DNA of 36,826 nt from Burkholderia sp. Bp9142 (GCF_003853415.1 NZ_QTPP01000062.1:1-36826), one strand, 5' to 3'. Counted from the stretch's first letter, positions 23,895 through 32,524 are shown. The notes: generated from the sequence alone by a model not told the origin. Numbers and translations are program-made.

Positions 23895-24485
23895 ATGAGT
23901 GAACGCCCGAAGAACATCGCGGATTTCGTCCGGATAGCCGGCGATCTGTTTCAGTCGGACAAGCTTCCCCCCGCCGCGCGTGCATTCGCGCCGCAAGTAT
24001 TCGCACGGCTGCAGACCCCGTCGGACAACGGAACGCGGCTCGCGGTGCGATACCCCGCATGCGAATGGCTCGACGCGGCGCTCGAGTCGGTCGCGCGCGT
24101 CGACCCGACGTTCGCCAGCGTCGCGCAGCTGATCAAGTCGCTCGAGCCCGTGGTCGGCTGGTCGCGCCGCACCTCGGGAAAGGACGGCAGTCCGAACTAC
24201 ATCGACGGGCACGTGAACGGGATGATCTGCGGGCCCGGCGGCGCGGAAAGCCGCGGCGACATTCAGCTCGGCTTCTCGCTGATGATGCCCGGGGTCCGAT
24301 ATCCGGATCATGGTCACGCACCGGAGGAAGCGTACGTGCTCATGACCGCCGGGGAATTCCGCCAGCAAAACGGCGAATGGTTCGATCCCGGCATCGGCGG
24401 CGGCATCCACAACCCGCGCGGCGCGCTGCATGCGATGCGCTCCGGCGACGCGCCGTTCCTCGCGATCTGGTGCCTGCTGAATTGA
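23895..24485 (+). CDS. Cupin protein of the DMSP lyase (DddL/DddQ-type) family
   Basis: The protein has 196 residues. The N-terminal half is helical, and the C-terminal half is one cupin barrel. It has a metal-site block RYPDHGHAPEEAYVLMTAGEF (His139, His141, Glu145, Tyr147) and a second block GGGIHNPRGALHAM (His172, His179). The YPxHxH...EEAY and IHNP...H arrangement is the hallmark of the DMSP-lyase cupin family, whose members use a metal and a Tyr to cleave DMSP to DMS and acrylate. Many family members in non-marine bacteria are untested. I chose the ATG at 23895; a GTG at 23871 would add eight residues. It lies behind a terminator but points the same way as the DddP-like gene, so two unrelated DMSP-lyase folds sit side by side. 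Confidence 0.72.
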   Translation: MSERPKNIADFVRIAGDLFQSDKLPPAARAFAPQVFARLQTPSDNGTRLAVRYPACEWLDAALESVARVDPTFASVAQLIKSLEPVVGWSRRTSGKDGSPNYIDGHVNGMICGPGGAESRGDIQLGFSLMMPGVRYPDHGHAPEEAYVLMTAGEFRQQNGEWFDPGIGGGIHNPRGALHAMRSGDAPFLAIWCLLN

Positions 24486-25053
24486 TCTGACGATCGACGC
24501 GACAGGCCGGCGGGGCCGCCTGCGGTCAGTGGTCAGCGGTCAGCAGCCGGCCATTGGCCTACCGGTCGGTCGGGATGGATACAGACTGCCGTTGAATGAC
24601 GCGCGTGCGTTTCGAGGTCGGCCGGATCGTGCCCGGCGTGCGCGGATGCGATTCAACGACAGGACCGCCGACGGAAGAAGGAAGCCAGCCATGGGAACCC
24701 GCAAAGGAAGCCGGTTATGGGAAATCCATGCGATGACGCGGCGTGCAGGTCGGCTCACACGGTAGCGCCGCACCGCGAAAGCAGCAGTCCGGGCATCTCG
24801 TCAACATCCGTCCGGCCGACGCGATACGACCCGCACGTGGATAAAACACAACAGTGCAACGGAACAGGCGCTCAAGGCACTCGCCTCCTCGAAAGCGCCG
24901 TCGTTATCGGGCATACTCTATTCGCGTTCCGCGAACGGTCGTTCTATTTTCAACGCAAACCCTCGCGCGAGCCACTAAACACACACATGATTCTGGTACC
25001 TTGACGCACCGGCCCGCGCGCATCGCGATGGCCATCACCCATCTTTCACACTT
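24486..25053. other. Gene-free interval upstream of pntA
   Basis: These 568 bases hold the 26-bp tandem repeat at 24677-24728, a short perfect inverted repeat CGTTC-CGC-GAACG (24925-24937) and a lower-GC stretch before pntA that must contain its promoter. I could not assign -35/-10 hexamers with confidence. No gene is supported here. Confidence 0.55.
24677..24728 (+). repeat. 26-bp tandem repeat pair, dispersed family, copy B
   Basis: Units lie at 24677-24702 and 24703-24728. ATGGGA falls at the same offset in each unit as in copies A and C, and the 18 bases between CCATGGGA and TTATGGGA are equally long in all three. Copy B matches copy A best, in the GAAGGAAGCC block. It lies about 330 bases before pntA. 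Confidence 0.78.
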
Positions 25054-26655
25054 ATGACACTACAGATTGGGATTCCTCTGGAGACAGCCACCGGCGAACG
25101 GCGCGTTGCGACCGTGCCCGAGGTGGTCGAGAAACTGATCAAGCTGGGGTTTTCGGTGGCCGTCCAAAGCGGCGCCGGTGCCGGCGCGAATTTTGACGAC
25201 GATGCGTACCGCGCGGCTGGCGCGAGCATCGCCGCCACGGCGGCCGAGCTCTGGTCCGGGAGCGACATCGTGTTCAAGGTGCGCCCGCCGAGTGCCGACG
25301 AAGTCGCGCTGATGCGCGAGGGCGGCACGCTGATCGGCTTCGTGTGGCCGGCGCAGAACCCCGAACTGATGCAGCAGCTGGCCGCCAGGCGCGCCACGGT
25401 GCTGGCGATCGATTCGCTGCCGCGCACGCTGTCGCGCGCGCAGAAGATGGACGCGCTCACGTCGATGGCCGGCATCAGCGGCTACCGGGCGGTGATCGAG
25501 GCCGCCCACGCGTTCGGCCGATTCCTGAACGGCCAGGTCACGGCGGCCGGCAAGATCCCGCCGGCCAAGGTCTTCATCGCCGGCGCCGGTGTGGCCGGTC
25601 TGGCCGCGATCGGCACGGCCGCGAGCCTCGGCGCGATCGTGCGCGCGAACGACACGCGCGCCGAGGTGGCCGATCAGGTCAAGTCGCTGGGCGGCGAGTT
25701 CGTCAAGGTCGACTACGAAGAGGAAGGCTCGGGCGGCGGCGGTTACGCGAAGGTGATGAGCGAAGGCTTCCAGCAGGCGCAGCGCGCGATGTATGCGCAG
25801 CAGGCGAAGGACGCCGACATCATCATCACCACCGCGCTGATCCCCGGCAAGCCGGCGCCGAAGCTGATCACCGCCGAGATGGTGCGGTCGATGAAGCCCG
25901 GCAGCGTGATCGTCGACATGGCCGCCGAACAGGGCGGCAACTGCGAACTCACGGTGCCCGGCGAGGCGGTCGTGCGCCACGGCGTGACCATCGTCGGCTA
26001 CACCGATCTCGCGTCGCGCCTGTCGCGGCAGTCGTCCACGCTGTACGGGACCAACCTGCTGCGCGTGGTCGAGGAGCTGTGCAAGACCAAGGACGGCAAG
26101 ATCAACGTCGACTTCGACGACGACGCGATCCGCGGCCTTACCGTCATCAAGGAAGGCAACGTCACGTGGCCGGCGCCACCGATCAAGCAGGCGGCCGTCG
26201 CGCCCAAGCCCCCGGCGGCCGCGCCCGCAGTGGCCGCGCCTGCGAAGTCCAAAGGTCACGGCCACAGCGGTGAGCCGATGTCGGCCAAGTCGCTCGCGAT
26301 CGTGTTCGCGATCGGCGCGCTGGCGTTCCTGCTGGTCGGCCAGTTCGCGCCGTCGAGCTTCCTGTCGCACTTCACGGTGTTCGTGCTTGCGTGCTTCGTC
26401 GGCTACATGGTGATCTGGAACGTCACGCCGTCGCTGCACACGCCGCTGATGAGCGTGACCAACGCGATCTCGTCGATTATCGCGATCGGCGCGCTCGTGC
26501 AAATCGCGCCGCCGCTGGGCGAGCTGGCCAACGCCGGCGATCGTCCGTCCGGGCTGATCCTCGGTCTCGCGGTGGGCGCGCTCACGCTCACGGCCGTCAA
26601 CATGTTCGGCGGCTTCGCGGTCACGCGGCGCATGCTGGCGATGTTCCGCAAATAA
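25054..26655 (+). CDS. pntA: NAD(P) transhydrogenase, alpha subunit
   Basis: The protein has 533 residues, close to the fused E. coli-type PntA. Domain I (about 1-380) binds NAD(H) and shows IAGAGVAGLAAIGTAASLGA (Rossmann), GSVIVDMAAEQGGNCE and the mobile-loop region GYTDLASRLSRQSS. An Ala/Pro/Lys-rich linker (about 383-405) leads to about four membrane helices from 410 on (LAIVFAIGALAFLLVGQFAP onward). With PntB it forms the inner-membrane proton-driven transhydrogenase that makes NADPH from NADH. It starts at ATG 25054 with MTLQIGIPLETATGERRVA, the usual N-terminus. PntB follows after 13 bases. Confidence 0.96.
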   Translation: MTLQIGIPLETATGERRVATVPEVVEKLIKLGFSVAVQSGAGAGANFDDDAYRAAGASIAATAAELWSGSDIVFKVRPPSADEVALMREGGTLIGFVWPAQNPELMQQLAARRATVLAIDSLPRTLSRAQKMDALTSMAGISGYRAVIEAAHAFGRFLNGQVTAAGKIPPAKVFIAGAGVAGLAAIGTAASLGAIVRANDTRAEVADQVKSLGGEFVKVDYEEEGSGGGGYAKVMSEGFQQAQRAMYAQQAKDADIIITTALIPGKPAPKLITAEMVRSMKPGSVIVDMAAEQGGNCELTVPGEAVVRHGVTIVGYTDLASRLSRQSSTLYGTNLLRVVEELCKTKDGKINVDFDDDAIRGLTVIKEGNVTWPAPPIKQAAVAPKPPAAAPAVAAPAKSKGHGHSGEPMSAKSLAIVFAIGALAFLLVGQFAPSSFLSHFTVFVLACFVGYMVIWNVTPSLHTPLMSVTNAISSIIAIGALVQIAPPLGELANAGDRPSGLILGLAVGALTLTAVNMFGGFAVTRRMLAMFRK

Positions 26656-26668
26656 GGGGACAACAATA

Positions 26669-28081
26669 ATGACTTCCAACCTGACTACCGTCTCCTATAT
26701 CGGCGCCGCGATCCTGTTCATCCTCAGCCTCGGCGGGCTGGCCAATCCTGAAACCGCGCGCCGCGGCAACCTGCTCGGCATGATCGGCATGCTGATCGCC
26801 GTGCTGGCCACCGTGGCCGGCCCGCGCGTGTCGGCCGCGGGCATTCCGTACGTGATCGCCGCGCTGGTCGTCGGCGGTGCCGTCGGCCTGTACGCCGCGA
26901 AGAAGGTGCAGATGACGCAGATGCCGGAACTGGTCGCGCTGATGCACAGCCTGGTCGGCTTCGCGGCCTGCCTGGTGGGCTTCGCGAGTTACATCGACAC
27001 GTCGCTGCAGCTCACCGGCGCCGAGAAGGCCATCCACGAAGTGGAAATCTACGTCGGCATCCTGATCGGCGCGATCACCTTCGCGGGCTCGGTGATCGCG
27101 TTCGGCAAGCTGTCGGGCAAGATCGGCGGCAAGCCGCTGCTGCTGCCGGCGCGGCACTGGCTGAACCTGGCCGCGCTGCTGATCGTGATCTACTACGGCC
27201 GCGCGTTCCTGCATGCGGAAAGCATCCAGGACGGCATGCTGCCGCTCGCCGTGATGACCGTGATCTCGCTGCTGTTCGGCGTGCACATGGTGATGGCGAT
27301 CGGCGGCGCGGACATGCCGGTCGTGGTGTCGATGCTCAACAGCTACTCGGGGTGGGCGGCGGCAGCCACCGGCTTCATGCTCGGCAACGACCTGCTGATC
27401 GTGATCGGCGCGCTGGTCGGCTCGTCCGGTGCGATCCTGTCGTACATCATGTGCCGCGCGATGAACCGCAACTTCATCAGCGTGATCGCCGGCGGCTTCG
27501 GCAGCGGCGCGGGCACATCGGCGGCAGCGAGCGGCGGCGCGCAGCCGGCCGGCGAGGCCGTGGCGGTGAGTGCGCTGGAAACGGCCGAGCTGCTGCGCGA
27601 AGCGAAGCGCGTGATCATCGTACCCGGCTATGGGATGGCCGTTGCACAGGCCCAGCACACGGTGTTCGAACTGACGAAGCTGCTGCGCGAAAAAGGTGTC
27701 GACGTGCGTTTCGCGATTCACCCGGTCGCGGGCCGCATGCCGGGGCACATGAACGTGCTGCTGGCCGAAGCGAAGGTGCCGTACGACATCGTGCTGGAGA
27801 TGGACGAGATCAACGGCGACTTCCCCGAGGCCGACGTGTCGATGGTGATCGGCGCGAACGACATCGTGAACCCGGCGGCGCAGGACGACCCGTCGAGCCC
27901 GATCGCCGGCATGCCGGTGCTGGAGGTGTGGAAGGCGAAGACGTCGATCGTGATGAAGCGCAGCATGGCGTCCGGCTATGCGGGCGTCGACAATCCGCTG
28001 TTCTACAAGGACAACAACCGCATGTTGTTCGGCGACGCGAAGTCGATGCTCAATGAAATCTTCGGCGCACTGAAAGCCTGA
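26669..28081 (+). CDS. pntB: NAD(P) transhydrogenase, beta subunit
   Basis: The protein has 470 residues. The N-terminal half is membrane-spanning (about nine helices, starting VSYIGAAILFILSLGGLANP). The C-terminal domain III (about 290-470) binds NADP(H), with VPGYGMAVAQAQH as the Rossmann glycine motif and later FAIHPVAGRMPGHMNVLLAE, MVIGANDIVNPAA and KRSMASGYAGVDNPLFY, all standard PntB blocks. It completes the proton-translocating transhydrogenase with PntA and is co-transcribed with it. An AAGGGGACAAC leader precedes the ATG. Confidence 0.96.
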   Translation: MTSNLTTVSYIGAAILFILSLGGLANPETARRGNLLGMIGMLIAVLATVAGPRVSAAGIPYVIAALVVGGAVGLYAAKKVQMTQMPELVALMHSLVGFAACLVGFASYIDTSLQLTGAEKAIHEVEIYVGILIGAITFAGSVIAFGKLSGKIGGKPLLLPARHWLNLAALLIVIYYGRAFLHAESIQDGMLPLAVMTVISLLFGVHMVMAIGGADMPVVVSMLNSYSGWAAAATGFMLGNDLLIVIGALVGSSGAILSYIMCRAMNRNFISVIAGGFGSGAGTSAAASGGAQPAGEAVAVSALETAELLREAKRVIIVPGYGMAVAQAQHTVFELTKLLREKGVDVRFAIHPVAGRMPGHMNVLLAEAKVPYDIVLEMDEINGDFPEADVSMVIGANDIVNPAAQDDPSSPIAGMPVLEVWKAKTSIVMKRSMASGYAGVDNPLFYKDNNRMLFGDAKSMLNEIFGALKA

Positions 28082-28085
28082 GTGC

Positions 28086-28181
28086 GGCCGCGCGCATGGA
28101 GCGGGCAGCCCGCCCGTTTCAGCCGCGCGCGGCCCCGATCACCCGTCGGCCCGTCACGCAGCAGTGCGCGACGGGCCGACG
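28086..28181. terminator. Two strong hairpins between convergent pntB and AraC genes
   Basis: The first stem is GGCCGCGCGC (28086-28095) with its complement at 28125-28134, enclosing an inner GCGGGC/GCCCGC pair. The second is a perfect 12-bp stem, CGTCGGCCCGTC (28144-28155) with 28170-28181, around a 14-nt loop. Neither has a U tract. Placed just past pntB in a convergent interval, they probably stop or stabilise transcripts from both sides. Confidence 0.55.
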
Positions 28182-28202
28182 CACATCCGCGGTACCGGAA
28201 CG

Positions 28203-28254
28203 ACCGGGAGCCGTCCATGGGATCGCACCAAGGATCCCGGTTATGGGAGCGCGC
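28203..28254 (+). repeat. 26-bp tandem repeat pair, dispersed family, copy C
   Basis: Units lie at 28203-28228 and 28229-28254. This copy is more diverged than A and B but keeps CCATGGGA, exactly 18 intervening bases and GGTTATGGGA. It lies between pntB and the convergent AraC gene, ending 15 bases before the latter's stop. Confidence 0.7.
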
Positions 28255-28268
28255 TTGAAAAATCCGCG

Positions 28269-29315
28269 CTACGCGCGCCGCCGGTAAGTCCCCGGCGTAC
28301 TCCCCGTCCAGTGGCGGAACGCGCGATGAAACGCGCTCGGATCGTCGAAGCCGATATCGGCGCCGATCGCCGCGATCGTGTCGAGCGTGTCGGTGAGCCG
28401 CTGGATCGCGATGTCGCGCCGCAGTTCGTCCTTGAGCGCCTGGAACGTCGTGCCTTCGGCCGCCAGGTGGCGGCTCAGCGTGCGCACCGAGCAATGCAGA
28501 TGCTCGGCCGCCTCGTCGATCACCGGCAGGTCGGGCAATGCCGCCGACAGGTATTGCCGCACGCGATGGCACACGAGCTGTTCGCTGAACGATTCGAAGA
28601 TCCAGTCGCCGGGCGCGCGCGCGAGGAACTTGCGCAGGTTGCGCTTGCTCTGCCGGATCGGCACGTCGAGGTAGTCCGCGCTGAAACGCATCAGCGTGCG
28701 TTCGCGGTCGAACTGCACGGAGCCGGAGAAGAAGTACAGGTGCTCGACCGCATGACGCGGCCGCGGGCACGCGAACTCGATCTGCAGCAGCGGAATCTTC
28801 TGCCCGATCAGCCAGGAGCACACGCCGTGCACGAGCTTGAGCATCAGCTCCTGGCCGAGCGCGCCGATCGGGCCGACGGCCGGGTTCGGCCGCAACAGCA
28901 CCTGGGCGACGAGACCGTCGCGCTTCGATTCAACGAAGAAGTCGTCGAGCAGGATATGGAAGAACTGGCCGAAACGATGCAGTGCCGTTTCGAGGTTGCG
29001 CGCATCGAGCAGGCTCAGGCACAGGTACTTCAGCGTACCGCCGCGCAGCGGGCGCGAGAAGATGCCCGGCATCTCGTCGTCGAGGTCGATCGCGAGCGTG
29101 CGATACAGCGTCGAGAACTGCTCTTCCGTCACGCGCGCATGCGGCTCGCCGAGCAGCTCGAGCGGGATGCCGGCGCCGCGCAGGTAGCGCTCGACCACGT
29201 CGCGCTGCGCGCCCGCGCTGGCGAGGAAACCGTTGACGAGCGAGATCGGCACCGTCGCGCTCGGTGAAGGCAGCGCATGCCCGGGCCGGGCGGAAGGTGA
29301 GTCTGAACCGGTCAT
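28269..29315 (-). CDS. AraC-family transcriptional regulator (OruR/ArgR-like)
   Basis: The protein has 348 residues. An N-terminal arabinose-binding-like domain (about 20-210) is followed by a C-terminal AraC DNA-binding pair (about 240-345): EAAEHLHCSVRTLSRHLAAE for the first helix-turn-helix and IGFDDPSAFHRAFRHWTGSTP for the second. The long N-terminal domain is typical of OruR-type regulators of amino acid or lipid catabolism. The ATG at 29315 begins MTGSDSPSARPG, with GGGGACG upstream. The gene is downstream of, and in the same direction as, the CoA ligase gene (122-base gap), so it may regulate it. It is distantly related to the regulator at 31391-32491, which flanks the ligase on the other side. 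Confidence 0.87.
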   Translation of the reverse strand: MTGSDSPSARPGHALPSPSATVPISLVNGFLASAGAQRDVVERYLRGAGIPLELLGEPHARVTEEQFSTLYRTLAIDLDDEMPGIFSRPLRGGTLKYLCLSLLDARNLETALHRFGQFFHILLDDFFVESKRDGLVAQVLLRPNPAVGPIGALGQELMLKLVHGVCSWLIGQKIPLLQIEFACPRPRHAVEHLYFFSGSVQFDRERTLMRFSADYLDVPIRQSKRNLRKFLARAPGDWIFESFSEQLVCHRVRQYLSAALPDLPVIDEAAEHLHCSVRTLSRHLAAEGTTFQALKDELRRDIAIQRLTDTLDTIAAIGADIGFDDPSAFHRAFRHWTGSTPGTYRRRA

Positions 29316-29365
29316 CGCGTCCCCGTCGGTCGAACCGCTCGCATTGTACTTGAGCGGCCCATACC

Positions 29366-29392
29366 GGGCCTTCGGGGCCTTCGGGGCCTTCG
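29366..29392. repeat. Three exact tandem copies of a 9-bp unit
   Basis: GGGCCTTCG is repeated at 29366-29374, 29375-29383 and 29384-29392. It lies 51-77 bases upstream of the AraC start and downstream of the CoA ligase stop. Such short tracts can vary in copy number by slippage. Confidence 0.85.
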
Positions 29393-29437
29393 GCACGCCG
29401 GCACGCGCGCCGCCGGGCGCGCGGCGCGTCGGCACCA

Positions 29438-31072
29438 TCAATCGGCGCGGCTGAGTTCCCGGCGCAGGATCTTGCCGACCGTCGACTTCGGCAGCCGGTC
29501 GACCAGGCGGATCAGCTTCGGCACCTTGTAGCCCGCGAGGTTCGCACGGCAATGCGCGACGAGCGCCGCTTCGGTCACGGCCGCGTCCGGCACGAGCACC
29601 ACGAACAGCTTGACGGCCTCGCCGGTGCGCTCGTCCGGCACGCCGATGCACGCGCATTCGGCGACGCCCAGCAGCGCGGTCGCAACCGCTTCCACCTCGT
29701 TCGGGTACACGTTGAAGCCCGACACGATGATCATGTCCTTCTTGCGGTCGACGATCTTCAGGAAACCGGCCGCGTCGAACACGCCGATGTCGCCGGTGCG
29801 GAAGTAGCCGTCCGCGGTGAACGCGGCCGCGTTCGCCTCCGGCTTCTGCCAGTAGCCGCCCATCACCTGCGGCCCCCGCACGCAGATCTCGCCCGCCTCG
29901 CCGATCGCCACCTCGCGATCCTGGTCGTCCAGCAGCTTCACGTCGGTCGACGGCAGCGGCAGGCCCGTCGTGCCCGTGAACGCGTCGATCGACTGCGGGT
30001 TGAACGTGACCACCGGCGATGTTTCCGACAGCCCGTACCCTTCGCGGATGAAGTTGCCCGTCACCGCCTTCCAGCGCGCGGAGATCACGTCGATCACCGC
30101 CGCGCCGCCGCCGGCCGACAGCTTCAGCCGCGACCAGTCGACTTCCTTCAGCCGCGGATGGCCGGCGAGCCCTGCATACAGCGTATTGACGCCGACGAAC
30201 ACCGACGGCCGCGCGGCCTTCAGCACGTCGATGAAGCCGTCCATGTCGCGCGGATTCGCGACGAGCCAGTTCTCCGCGCCGATCGCGAAGTAGGACAGGA
30301 AGTTCACCGTCAGCGCGAAGATGTGATACAGCGGGATCGCCGTGACGACGACCTCCTCGCCCGGCCGCCGCGCGGCCGCCACGATCGCGCCGAACTGCTC
30401 GATGTTCGCGACCAGGTTGCGGTGCGACAGCGCGGCGCCCTTCGACAGCCCGGTCGTGCCGCCCGTGTACTGCAGCAGCAGCAGATCGCCGCCTTCGAGC
30501 GCGGCCGGCTCGAAGGCGAGCGATTCGCCCGCGGCGAGGGCGTCCGCGAGCGCGATCGAGCCGGGCGGCAGCGCGTCGCACGCGCCGGCCGGTGCATCGA
30601 CGACGCCGAGATCGCCGCGGCCCACGCTCAGCACGGTCCGCATGCGCGTCTTGCCGACCACGTCGGCGAACGTGCCCATCGACCCGCCGCACACCACGGC
30701 CACTTCGACGCCCGCGTCGTTGAGCTGGTGTTCAAGCTCGTGCGCGGTGTAGAACGGGTTCACGTTGACCTGGATCGCGCCGAGCCGCGCGACCGCGACG
30801 GTCACCACCGGAAACGCGAGCACGTTCGGCAGCATCACGGCCACGCGGTCGCCCTTGCGCACGCCCGCGACCTGCTGCAGGTACGCGGCCAGCGCGCTCG
30901 ACAGGCGATCGACGTCGGCATAGGTGAGCGTGCGGCCGAACGTGCGGAACGCGGGACGCTCGGCGAAGCGGCGCATCGCATCGTCCAGCAGCGCGGTTAC
31001 GGAAGGATGGCGATCGGCATCGATCTCGGCGGGGATCGAGCCGTACGACCCGATCCAGTGTCTCTTCGTCAT
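29438..31072 (-). CDS. Long-chain fatty acid--CoA ligase (AMP-binding family)
   Basis: The protein has 544 residues. The ATP/AMP P-loop is YTGGTTGLSKGA (202-213), followed by IPLYHIFALTVN. Then come EGYGLSETSPVV (adenine site), YFRTGDIG, the hinge DRKKDMIIVSGFNVYPNEVE characteristic of fatty-acyl-CoA ligases, and the C-terminal catalytic Lys in LPKSTVGKILRREL. It activates a carboxylic acid to its CoA thioester with ATP; fatty or aryl-alkyl acids are likely. I chose the ATG at 31072, which follows GGAG and begins MTKRHWIGSYG; the frame stays open upstream without similarity. AraC regulators flank it on both sides, one divergent and one downstream. Its exact substrate cannot be read from the sequence. 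Confidence 0.9.
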   Translation of the reverse strand: MTKRHWIGSYGSIPAEIDADRHPSVTALLDDAMRRFAERPAFRTFGRTLTYADVDRLSSALAAYLQQVAGVRKGDRVAVMLPNVLAFPVVTVAVARLGAIQVNVNPFYTAHELEHQLNDAGVEVAVVCGGSMGTFADVVGKTRMRTVLSVGRGDLGVVDAPAGACDALPPGSIALADALAAGESLAFEPAALEGGDLLLLQYTGGTTGLSKGAALSHRNLVANIEQFGAIVAAARRPGEEVVVTAIPLYHIFALTVNFLSYFAIGAENWLVANPRDMDGFIDVLKAARPSVFVGVNTLYAGLAGHPRLKEVDWSRLKLSAGGGAAVIDVISARWKAVTGNFIREGYGLSETSPVVTFNPQSIDAFTGTTGLPLPSTDVKLLDDQDREVAIGEAGEICVRGPQVMGGYWQKPEANAAAFTADGYFRTGDIGVFDAAGFLKIVDRKKDMIIVSGFNVYPNEVEAVATALLGVAECACIGVPDERTGEAVKLFVVLVPDAAVTEAALVAHCRANLAGYKVPKLIRLVDRLPKSTVGKILRRELSRAD

Positions 31073-31390
31073 GTCCTGCTCCTCGGGGGACGGCACCGGG
31101 CAGCGCCGTTCGCACGGCGGCCCGCGCGCCGGATGGGCGCAGGCCGCCGCCTGACCGGCGACTATCGCCCGCCAGACCGGCTTTGAAAATGATCCGGACG
31201 GTCGAAAAGATGATCGAAACGGACACGCTGGCGCGCGGCGGGCCGCCTGTCGCCGCTTCCGCCCGTGCATCGGTTCACCGTGCCGGGCCATGCACGCCCG
31301 TGCGCATCAGGGTGAACCCTATGGCGCCTCCGCGCGTTCCGGCGCAGAATCGCGCACCGGAACGATATCAAATCGGACGCAGAACCCGCC
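31073..31390. other. Divergent promoter region between CoA ligase and AraC genes
   Basis: This 318-base interval must carry both promoters. I see no clear consensus hexamers, no strong inverted repeat and no extra gene. A GAGGAGCAGG ribosome site for the CoA ligase lies at its left end. Confidence 0.5.
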
Positions 31391-32491
31391 ATGCCGCGCA
31401 GTGCGCTCTTGAAACCGACGGCCACCGGCACCGCCTCGCTGCCGGACGCCCTGCCCGCCCACGCGTTGCGCGAAAAGCGCTTCTCGCCGGCCAAGCTGGC
31501 CGTGCTCGTCGGCGTCGCCCAGGAACTCGGCCTCGACCCGGCCGCCGTGCTCGACGGCACCGGCCTGTCGCCGGATGCCGTCGCCGATCCGTTCACGCTC
31601 ACGTCGCCGCTGCAGTTCCTGGGCGCCGCGCGCAATGCGGTCGGCCGCTACGACGGCACCGATCTCGGCGTGCGCGTCGGCCGCCGGCTGCATGCGTCGA
31701 GCTACGGGATGTACGGCTACGCGATGCTGTGCTCGGAATCGCTCGCGCATGCGTTCGATTCGGCCGTCAAATATCACCAGCTCGCGAACGGCATGCTCGC
31801 GATCCGCTGGGTCGAACAGGGCGACACCGCGTCGTGGCTGTTCCCGGATCCGCACGAAGCCGCGCTGCCCGAGCCGGACCTGCCGCTGTACCGCTTCCTG
31901 ATCGACATGCAGTTCGCGCTGCACGTGACGATCATCAAGGACGTGATGGGCGCGTGGTGCGTGCCGGCCCGCGCGCAGTTCGCGCAGCCTCGGCCGGCGC
32001 ACGCGGCGCAGCTCGCCGACGCGCTCGAATGCCCGATCGCGTTCGACCAGCCGCACCACGTGTTGAGCTACCCGGCCGCGTGGCTCGCGCGCGCGCCGCA
32101 GCTCGCGAACCCGATCACCGCCGCGCAGGTGTCGTCGCACTGCGCGCGCCTGCTCGACGAATTGCGCAGCCAGGCCGGCGTCACGCGGCGCGTGTACCAG
32201 GAACTCACGCGCACGCCCGGGCAGTTCCCGGACATCGACGCGATCGCCGACACGCTGTGCATGACGTCCCGCACGCTGCGCCGCAAGCTCGACGCCGAAG
32301 GCACGTCGTACAGCGAGCTGCTGACGAGCGTGCGCAAGGCGCTCGCGATCGATTACCTGAGCACCACGACGCTCAGCACCGAGGACATCGCGCTGACGCT
32401 CGGCTTCAGCGATGCGGTCGGGTTCCGCCACGCGTTCAAGCGCTGGACCGGCACGACCCCCAGCGACGTGCGGCGCAAGCGCGGCGGGTAA
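31391..32491 (+). CDS. AraC-family transcriptional regulator (OruR-like)
   Basis: The protein has 366 residues. The N-terminal arabinose-binding-like domain (about 35-225) contains YGMYGYAMLCSESLAHAFD, common in OruR/ArgR-type members. The C-terminal domain has two helix-turn-helices: DTLCMTSRTLRRKLDAEG and IALTLGFSDAVGFRHAFKRW followed by TGTTPSDVR. It is divergent from the fatty-acid CoA ligase gene, the usual layout for a regulator and its target, and is probably involved in fatty-acid or lipid use. Its stop codon sits inside the first unit of an 11-bp tandem repeat, so slippage there would not change the protein much. Confidence 0.87.
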   Translation: MPRSALLKPTATGTASLPDALPAHALREKRFSPAKLAVLVGVAQELGLDPAAVLDGTGLSPDAVADPFTLTSPLQFLGAARNAVGRYDGTDLGVRVGRRLHASSYGMYGYAMLCSESLAHAFDSAVKYHQLANGMLAIRWVEQGDTASWLFPDPHEAALPEPDLPLYRFLIDMQFALHVTIIKDVMGAWCVPARAQFAQPRPAHAAQLADALECPIAFDQPHHVLSYPAAWLARAPQLANPITAAQVSSHCARLLDELRSQAGVTRRVYQELTRTPGQFPDIDAIADTLCMTSRTLRRKLDAEGTSYSELLTSVRKALAIDYLSTTTLSTEDIALTLGFSDAVGFRHAFKRWTGTTPSDVRRKRGG

Positions 32492-32524
32492 GCGGCGGGT
32501 AAGCGGCAGATCAGCGGCAGATCA
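32481..32524 (+). repeat. Four tandem 11-bp units spanning an AraC stop codon
   Basis: GCGGCGGGTAA occurs at 32481-32491 and 32492-32502. Its variant GCGGCAGATCA occurs at 32503-32513 and 32514-32524. The AraC stop codon TAA is at 32489-32491. The pattern is two sequential duplications of one unit. Confidence 0.85.

Noticed and set aside
25060..26679. A 539-codon minus-strand open frame opposite pntA
   Set aside because: Same shadow effect; pntA motifs are complete on the plus strand.
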